Assembly: GCA_946480685.1 (NCBI GenBank)
Contig: CAMLLI010000036.1
Span: forward strand, 1 to 12,183
DNA length: 12,183 nucleotides
Direction: 5' to 3'
Source: an uncultured Flammeovirgaceae bacterium
Lineage (GTDB): Bacteria; Bacteroidota; Bacteroidia; Cytophagales; Cyclobacteriaceae
How positions within the stretch are numbered: the stretch's first letter is position 1; each line of letters opens with the position of its first letter. The translations under genes and the position numbers were made by a program. Under the pieces are notes generated by a model. That model searched no databases. It was not told where the DNA came from and saw only the letters and a list, made by a program, of their open reading frames with translations. This document shows positions 7,357 to 12,183 of this stretch, piece after piece.

Positions 7357-9045
7357 ATGAACAAAACCCTAGTCTTCTCCGATTACCTTGTATTTGTTAT
7401 ATACTTTATCATCGTTGCCGGTTACGGGTATTGGGTATACCAGCGAAAGAAGAAAGCGGTTACCGATACGAAGGATTTCTTTCTGGCAGAAGGATCGCTT
7501 ACATGGTGGGCGATCGGGGCGTCACTGATTGCTTCGAATATATCGGCTGAGCAGTTCATCGGGATGAGCGGTGAAGGATATTTTGTAGGTATAGCGGTAG
7601 CAGCTTATGAGTGGATCGCTGCCATAGCATTGATCATTATTGCTGTATGGTTTATTCCGATATACCTCAAGAATAAGATCTATACCATGCCGCAGTTTTT
7701 GAAGACGCGTTATAATGAAACGGTAGCGCTGATCATGGCTGTGTTCTGGTTGTTCCTCTATATCTTCGTTAACCTTACTTCTATTTTATACCTCGGTGCC
7801 GTTGCTATCAACGGACTCGTAGGAGGGGAGTCGCTGCATATACTTATGATAGGACTTGCCGTATTCGCATTGGTAATTACACTCGGTGGTATGAAGGTGA
7901 TAGGCTATACCGATGTGATCCAGGTAGGTGTGTTGATCATCGGTGGTCTGGCTACTATATACCTGGCCTTGACAATTGTAAGTGAAAAATTCGGAATGGG
8001 ATCAAGTGCCATTGCCGGTTTTAAAATTCTGATGCAGGATGCTCCCGATCATTTCCGCATGATCCTCGCGAAGCCGGGACCGGATGCACCGCAAGAGTAT
8101 ATCAACAAGTATCTCGTGTTGCCAGGTATAGCGATGTATTTCGCAGGACAGTGGATTGTAAATTTGAACTACTGGGGATGTAACCAGTATATAACACAAC
8201 GTGCACTTGGTGCTGATCTGCAAACAGCACGCACCGGTATTTTGTTTGCAGGTTTGATAAAGCTGATGATGCCGATCATTGTTATGTTGCCTGGTATAGC
8301 AGCGTATGTACTCTATAAGAATGGACATTTACCGCAACTCGAAGGTGGCAGTAAAGATGGTGCTTACTCTGCGATACTCGGTTTTCTTCCCAATGGCTTA
8401 AAAGGTCTTTCGATTGCTGCGCTCACGGCCGCTATTGTGGCATCGCTTGCAGGTAAGCTCAACAGTATATCTACCATTTTTACGTTAGATATATATAAGA
8501 AATATTTCAACACGAGTGCTGATGAAAAGAACATGGTATGGATCGGTCGTCTCACCGTGTTGGCATCGATGGTGCTCGCGCTCATCTTTACATGGGAAGA
8601 TCTCCTGGGTATAGGTGGCGAAGGAGGGTTCACGTTCATTCAAAAATATACCGGCTTTATTAGTCCCGGGGTGTTTGCTATGTTTATACTCGGTATGTTC
8701 TGGAAACGTACTACGGGTGCTGCTGCTATAGCAGGTGTTGTAACCGGTTTTGCACTGTCGGTTTTCTTTAACCAGTTTGCTCCGGCCGTGTTAGGCAACG
8801 AAACAATTTTCTATACCGCGTATCCGAATGGAAAGGGTGGCTATGAAATTCCGTTCCTCATTTGCATGGGACTCGCCTTCTTCTTTACCATGATTGTGAT
8901 GATCGCGATGAGCCTTGCCGGACCAAAAGTGAACCCGAAAGCCTTCGACATAGACAGCGAAATGTTCAAGGTGAAACCTTCAACACTGGTACTCATTATA
9001 CTAACTCTTGTGATTTTGGCAGCTTTATATGTTAAGTTCTGGTAA
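7357..9045 (+). CDS. Sodium/sugar symporter of the SSS family, probable L-arabinose transporter
   Basis: This is an inner-membrane Na+-coupled importer, by context for L-arabinose. The 562-residue protein has roughly 13-14 hydrophobic segments along its length. The segment ASNISAEQFIGMSG (around residues 59-72) closely resembles the first transmembrane helix of the Vibrio galactose symporter vSGLT, which carries part of the Na2 site. AAIVASLAGKLNSISTIF (about residues 355-372) corresponds to the helix bearing the paired serines of that Na+ site. It is the only transporter visible in the window and sits between araA and araR, as does the experimentally described AraT-type gene of Bacteroides thetaiotaomicron. 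The ATG at 7357 is chosen because the protein then begins with the normal short N-terminus before the first helix. Substrate specificity is inferred from context; galactose or xylose cannot be excluded. Confidence 0.9.
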   Translation: MNKTLVFSDYLVFVIYFIIVAGYGYWVYQRKKKAVTDTKDFFLAEGSLTWWAIGASLIASNISAEQFIGMSGEGYFVGIAVAAYEWIAAIALIIIAVWFIPIYLKNKIYTMPQFLKTRYNETVALIMAVFWLFLYIFVNLTSILYLGAVAINGLVGGESLHILMIGLAVFALVITLGGMKVIGYTDVIQVGVLIIGGLATIYLALTIVSEKFGMGSSAIAGFKILMQDAPDHFRMILAKPGPDAPQEYINKYLVLPGIAMYFAGQWIVNLNYWGCNQYITQRALGADLQTARTGILFAGLIKLMMPIIVMLPGIAAYVLYKNGHLPQLEGGSKDGAYSAILGFLPNGLKGLSIAALTAAIVASLAGKLNSISTIFTLDIYKKYFNTSADEKNMVWIGRLTVLASMVLALIFTWEDLLGIGGEGGFTFIQKYTGFISPGVFAMFILGMFWKRTTGAAAIAGVVTGFALSVFFNQFAPAVLGNETIFYTAYPNGKGGYEIPFLICMGLAFFFTMIVMIAMSLAGPKVNPKAFDIDSEMFKVKPSTLVLIILTLVILAALYVKFW

Positions 9046-9083
9046 TATTTTAGATATTTCAGGACACTTAGAGCTTTTAGCCA

Positions 9084-9773
9084 ATGGACATCAACAAGTA
9101 TAAGAGTCATGATCGCATCCTGGTTGCTGTAGATTGTATCATTTTTGGCTTCGATGGTCAGCAATTAAAAGCATTGCTGATCAAGCGCGGCTTTGAACCC
9201 GAGAAGGGTAAATGGTCGCTTATGGGAGGATTCGTGAGTAGAGATGAGAGTACCGATGAAGCTGCAGCACGTGTCTTGCACCAGCTCACCGGTATGCACA
9301 ATATATATATGGAGCAACTGCATTGCTTCAGCGATGTTAACCGCGATACAGCCGGTCGCGTTATATCGGTAGCATACTTTGCCCTCATCAACATTGCAGA
9401 CTATAGCGAACAACTTCAGACGGAACACGAGGCGCGCTGGTTCCCGTTGAATAAAACACCGGAGCTCATCTTCGATCACAAGGAAATGGTGGCCCTTGCC
9501 AAAGAAAGACTTCGGCAGAAAGTATCTAACCATCCCATCGGGTTCGAATTACTTCCGGAGAAATTTACACTGCCCTCCCTTCAGAATTTATACGAGGCGA
9601 TCTACGAAGAGCCTCTCGATAAAAGAAACTTTACCCGCAAGATTCTCTCACTCGGCATTTTGAACAAGCTTGATGAGAAAGAGAAAGAGACTTCACGCAA
9701 GGGAGCCTTCTACTATATCTTCGATAAAGGCAAGTATAATAAACTCCATCAGGAAGGTGTGAAGTTTATCTAA
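9084..9773 (+). CDS. araR: Nudix-fold transcriptional repressor of arabinose genes (AraR/NrtR-like)
   Basis: This is a DNA-binding regulator in which a Nudix hydrolase fold (residues about 8-145) serves as the sensor and a winged helix (about 155-229) binds DNA. The Nudix box is recognisable at residues 49-71: Gly49, Glu55, Arg63, Gly70 and Met71 fit G-x5-E-x7-REUxEExGU, but the catalytic glutamates are replaced by Val64, Gln67 and Leu68. Hydrolysis is therefore not expected. This is how the Bacteroidetes AraR, a Nudix protein that responds to L-arabinose, differs from ADP-ribose-hydrolysing enzymes. It is the last gene of the araB operon and is followed by a terminator, so it would be autoregulated through the operator at 1152-1170. 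An NrtR-type NAD regulator is the alternative, but no NAD genes are present. Confidence 0.9.
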   Translation: MDINKYKSHDRILVAVDCIIFGFDGQQLKALLIKRGFEPEKGKWSLMGGFVSRDESTDEAAARVLHQLTGMHNIYMEQLHCFSDVNRDTAGRVISVAYFALINIADYSEQLQTEHEARWFPLNKTPELIFDHKEMVALAKERLRQKVSNHPIGFELLPEKFTLPSLQNLYEAIYEEPLDKRNFTRKILSLGILNKLDEKEKETSRKGAFYYIFDKGKYNKLHQEGVKFI

Positions 9774-9811
9774 TCGATTCTACAATAAACATTTGTGTTC
9801 CATAAATCTCA

Positions 9812-9850
9812 CAGGCTCTCCATCAAGAGGAGAGCCTGAATTTCTTTTTA
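9812..9850 (+). terminator. Intrinsic terminator of the araB-to-araR operon
   Basis: CAGGCTCTCC (9812-9821) pairs perfectly with GGAGAGCCTG (9829-9838) across a seven-base loop. A T-rich run follows from 9841. It lies 38 bases beyond the araR stop and is the only strong plus-strand terminator seen in the window. Confidence 0.88.
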
Positions 9851-9908
9851 CCATTCCACTCACGTAGTAACCTTCTGAAGAAATTTCTGCAATCGTTTTA
9901 AAAAAGAT

Positions 9909-9927
9909 AAGTGTATTATATACAGTT
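9909..9927. promoter_or_regulatory. Candidate AraR operator upstream of the GH51 genes
   Basis: AAGTGTATTATATACAGTT has the same AAnTGT-N7-ACAnTT layout as the site before araB, and on the opposite strands the two sites share the ten-base word ATAAGTGTAT. A further AAGTGT lies at 9937-9942, 28 bases downstream, with only a poor partner half-site. The placement, 117 bases before the GH51 ATG and after the upstream terminator, implies a separately transcribed but co-regulated unit. No clear -33/-7 pair was found around it. Confidence 0.6.
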
Positions 9928-10043
9928 TAACTTATTAAGTGTAAATTGGATTGTTATTCATACCACATTGATCTGTTGCTCTACCCATGGCGACAGTTCA
10001 ATGGTCATATATAGTGTACATATCAATTAAACTTAAACCAGTA

Positions 10044-11588
10044 ATGAAAAAGTATTTCGTATTGTACTGTCTGCTCCTGGCACTCGCATCGCAGCATGCA
10101 TTCAGCCAGTCGCAAGCCAAACTTAGTCTGCAGCCGGGCACGCCCCAGCTCACGATCAATAAGCATATCTATGGAAACTTTGCCGAGCATCTTGGTAAAT
10201 GTATTTACGGAGGTTTCTACGTTGGCGAGAACAATACAAAAATCCCTCACACAAACGGAGTTCGTAACGATGTTGTCGCAGCACTTAAAAAATTAAAGAT
10301 TCCGAACCTGCGCTGGCCGGGAGGTTGCTTTGCCGATACCTATCATTGGAAAGATGGTATAGGTCCGAAAGATAAACGTCCTGCTATCGTAAATCGCTGG
10401 TGGGGTGGTGTTACCGAAGACAACAGTTTTGGTACACACGATTTTCTGAACATGTGCGAACTGATCGGCACAGAACCATACCTCGCAGCCAATGTAGGAA
10501 GCGGAACGGTAGAAGAACTAACGGACTGGGTACAGTACGTAAACTTTGATGGCGTTAGTCCGATGTCGAAGCTGCGCGCTGAGAATGGAAGAGAGAAACC
10601 CTGGAAAGTAAAATTCTGGGGTGTAGGAAATGAAGCGTGGGGTTGTGGTGGTAACATGAAGCCGGAATACTATGCAAATATATACCGTCAGTATGCTACG
10701 TTTATGGCTGACTCACCCGAGCAACCACTGTATAAAATTGCTTCCGGTGCAAGTTCATCAGACTATAACTGGACAGAAGTATTGATGCGTGATATACCTC
10801 ACAACATGGTGTCGGGTTTGGCACTTCACCATTACTCGGTAATAGACTGGAACAAGAAAGGACCTGCAACAGGTTTCTCCGAAGAAACATATTTCCGTAC
10901 GATGAAGTCTGCACTCTTTATGGAAGAGCTCATCAGCAAACACACTGCCATTATGGATAAATATGATCCGCAGAAACGTGTTGACCTCGTTGTAGATGAG
11001 TGGGGTGGATGGTATGATGTTGAGCCGGGCACAAACCCTGGTTTCCTCTATCAGCAAAACACGATGCGTGATGCGATGATCGCAGGTGCTACACTGAATA
11101 TATTTCACAAACACTGCGACCGCGTACGCATGGCAAATTTAGCGCAGTCGATCAACGTACTACAAGCAGTTATTCTTACGAACGAAGAGAAAATGATTCT
11201 CACACCAACGTATCACGTGCTCGAAATGTATAACGTACACCAGGACGCAACACTTCTTCCACTGGAATTGCAGACCGTTGACTATACATTCGGAAGCGAA
11301 AAATTACCCGCTATATCTGCATCGGCCTCCAAAGATAAAAATGGTGTAATCCATATATCACTGGTAAATATTGATCCTAAGAAAGCACAGGACATTACGC
11401 TTACGCTGGATGGCAAAGCCGCTGCGGTTACCGGGCGTATACTGGCTTCTGCTACCATGACCGATCACAACACATTCGAAAATCCGGAGAAGATCAAACC
11501 GGCTGTATTTAAAGGTGCCCAGTTGAAAGGCAATAACCTGCAGGTAAAATTACCGGCATGTTCGGTGGTTGTATTGGAACTTAAATAG
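10044..11588 (+). CDS. Secreted alpha-L-arabinofuranosidase, GH51
   Basis: This is a retaining glycosidase that removes alpha-linked L-arabinofuranose from arabinan, arabinoxylan or arabino-oligosaccharides. The 514-residue protein has a signal peptide (MKKYF, then a hydrophobic core ending near AFSQ at residues 19-22), so it should act in the periplasm or at the surface. The (beta/alpha)8 barrel carries the acid/base Glu197 in GVGNEAWG and the nucleophile Glu319 in VDEWGGWYD; a beta-sandwich occupies about the last 100 residues. YGNFAEHLGKCIYGG near the N-terminus is typical of short bacterial GH51 enzymes. The frame extends upstream to an ATG at 9987, but the ATG at 10044 is chosen because it begins the signal peptide. 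The next GH51 gene starts eight bases after its stop. The operator at 9909-9927 probably controls both. Confidence 0.95.
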   Translation: MKKYFVLYCLLLALASQHAFSQSQAKLSLQPGTPQLTINKHIYGNFAEHLGKCIYGGFYVGENNTKIPHTNGVRNDVVAALKKLKIPNLRWPGGCFADTYHWKDGIGPKDKRPAIVNRWWGGVTEDNSFGTHDFLNMCELIGTEPYLAANVGSGTVEELTDWVQYVNFDGVSPMSKLRAENGREKPWKVKFWGVGNEAWGCGGNMKPEYYANIYRQYATFMADSPEQPLYKIASGASSSDYNWTEVLMRDIPHNMVSGLALHHYSVIDWNKKGPATGFSEETYFRTMKSALFMEELISKHTAIMDKYDPQKRVDLVVDEWGGWYDVEPGTNPGFLYQQNTMRDAMIAGATLNIFHKHCDRVRMANLAQSINVLQAVILTNEEKMILTPTYHVLEMYNVHQDATLLPLELQTVDYTFGSEKLPAISASASKDKNGVIHISLVNIDPKKAQDITLTLDGKAAAVTGRILASATMTDHNTFENPEKIKPAVFKGAQLKGNNLQVKLPACSVVVLELK

Positions 11589-11596
11589 TAAACATC

Positions 11597-12183
11597 ATGA
11601 ATATATATCGGTATTGTAAAATTCTACTGGCTATAGGTATAGCGTTTGCCGGTGTTGCTGCGCAGGCTCAAACAACGGTGCTTACGGTAAAAGCCGATAA
11701 ACCCGGTGCTGCTATACAGCCAGCCATGTGGGGTATATTTTTCGAAGACATAAACTTTGCTGCAGACGGAGGTATATATGCCGAAATGGTAAAGAACCGT
11801 TCGTTTGAATTTTACGAGCCGATGATGGGCTGGAAGGAACAACGTGACGGAGGCGCAACGGGGAGGGTACTGGTTTTAAACCAGAGTGCTACCAAACCGG
11901 CCAACCCGCGTTATGCTCATTTCGAGTGGGATGCTTCACAGGGTGCCTATACACTTGCCAACGAAGGCTTCCGCGGCATCGGTATCAAGAAAGATATGCA
12001 GTATAATTTTTCGCTGTTGGCGAAAGCACCGGAAGGCGATGTTAAACTGAAGGTACAATTACTCGCAGCCAACGGTACGCCTATTGGCGGCACAGAAGTT
12101 ACGATCTCAGGTAATGACTGGAAGCGACACACCGCTTCGTTTACAGCAACGGCTACTGAGCCGAAAGGAAAATTACTTATTAC
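11597..12183 (+). CDS. Second alpha-L-arabinofuranosidase, GH51, larger subtype (3' end off the window)
   Basis: Only the first 195 codons are present. A signal peptide with hydrophobic core LLAIGIAFAGVAAQAQ (about residues 9-24) indicates export. The segment MWGIFFEDINFAADGGIYAE (residues 43-62), followed by MVKNRSFEF, is the N-terminal signature of the larger GH51 type found in Bacteroidota, plants and fungi. From about residue 95 the sequence looks like a carbohydrate-binding beta-sandwich of the CBM4/CBM9 type inserted before the barrel. The catalytic glutamates lie beyond the edge and cannot be checked. The eight-base gap to the preceding GH51 gene indicates co-transcription. The two neighbours share little visible N-terminal sequence, so they are complementary subtypes rather than a recent duplication. 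Confidence 0.88.
   Translation, partial: MNIYRYCKILLAIGIAFAGVAAQAQTTVLTVKADKPGAAIQPAMWGIFFEDINFAADGGIYAEMVKNRSFEFYEPMMGWKEQRDGGATGRVLVLNQSATKPANPRYAHFEWDASQGAYTLANEGFRGIGIKKDMQYNFSLLAKAPEGDVKLKVQLLAANGTPIGGTEVTISGNDWKRHTASFTATATEPKGKLLI

Noticed and set aside
9937..9955. Second full AraR operator downstream of 9909-9927
   Set aside because: Only the left half AAGTGT matches; the right half agrees at three of five positions, so it is at most a half-site.
9987..10043. Upstream ATG for the first GH51 gene
   Set aside because: It would place 19 extra residues before a classic signal peptide; the ATG at 10044 starts directly with MKKYF and the hydrophobic core.

Overview
The window reads as an L-arabinose utilisation locus from a member of the Bacteroidota. 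The evidence is the enzyme families, Nudix-type regulation of arabinose genes, a vSGLT-like sodium/sugar symporter, AT-rich start contexts without clear Shine-Dalgarno sequences, and base composition in the mid-40s % G+C by eye. Gene content resembles the arabinose cluster around BT_0348-BT_0356 of Bacteroides thetaiotaomicron, but the order differs. I cannot assign a genus; a free-living Cytophagales or Chitinophagales member is a guess.

Layout: (1) 1-979, minus strand: a Fic-family AMPylase-type gene with an N-terminal DUF4172-like region and a class II inhibitory motif; its C-terminus lies off the left edge. (2) 980-1222: a divergent intergenic region holding two distinct regulatory blocks. 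Next to fic is a 54-bp imperfect tandem duplication carrying CTCCGCA/TGCGGAG half-sites, and next to araB is a 19-bp dyad that I read as an AraR operator. (3) 1223-9773, plus strand: a compact six-gene array, araB, araD, a secreted GH127-type beta-L-arabinofuranosidase, araA, an SSS arabinose symporter and the Nudix-fold repressor AraR. The largest internal gap (7238-7356) contains a long hairpin. (4) 9812-9850: a strong intrinsic terminator. (5) 9909-9927: a second AraR-type dyad. (6) 10044 to the right edge: two tandem GH51 alpha-L-arabinofuranosidases of different subtypes, the second cut by the window end.

How it works together (inference from the families): exported GH127 and GH51 enzymes release L-arabinose from beta- and alpha-linked arabinofuranosyl side chains, the SSS protein imports it with Na+, and AraA, AraB and AraD convert it to D-xylulose 5-phosphate. 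AraR, last gene of the operon, has lost the catalytic glutamates of its Nudix box and most likely senses arabinose. The matching AAnTGT-N7-ACAnTT dyads before araB and before the GH51 pair would place both units under its control.

No tRNA, rRNA, CRISPR array, insertion sequence or SusC/SusD pair is visible. I did not find a wholly new system. The least explained elements are the fic-proximal repeat, the araA/araT hairpin, and a strong context-dependent use of the isoleucine codon ATA.
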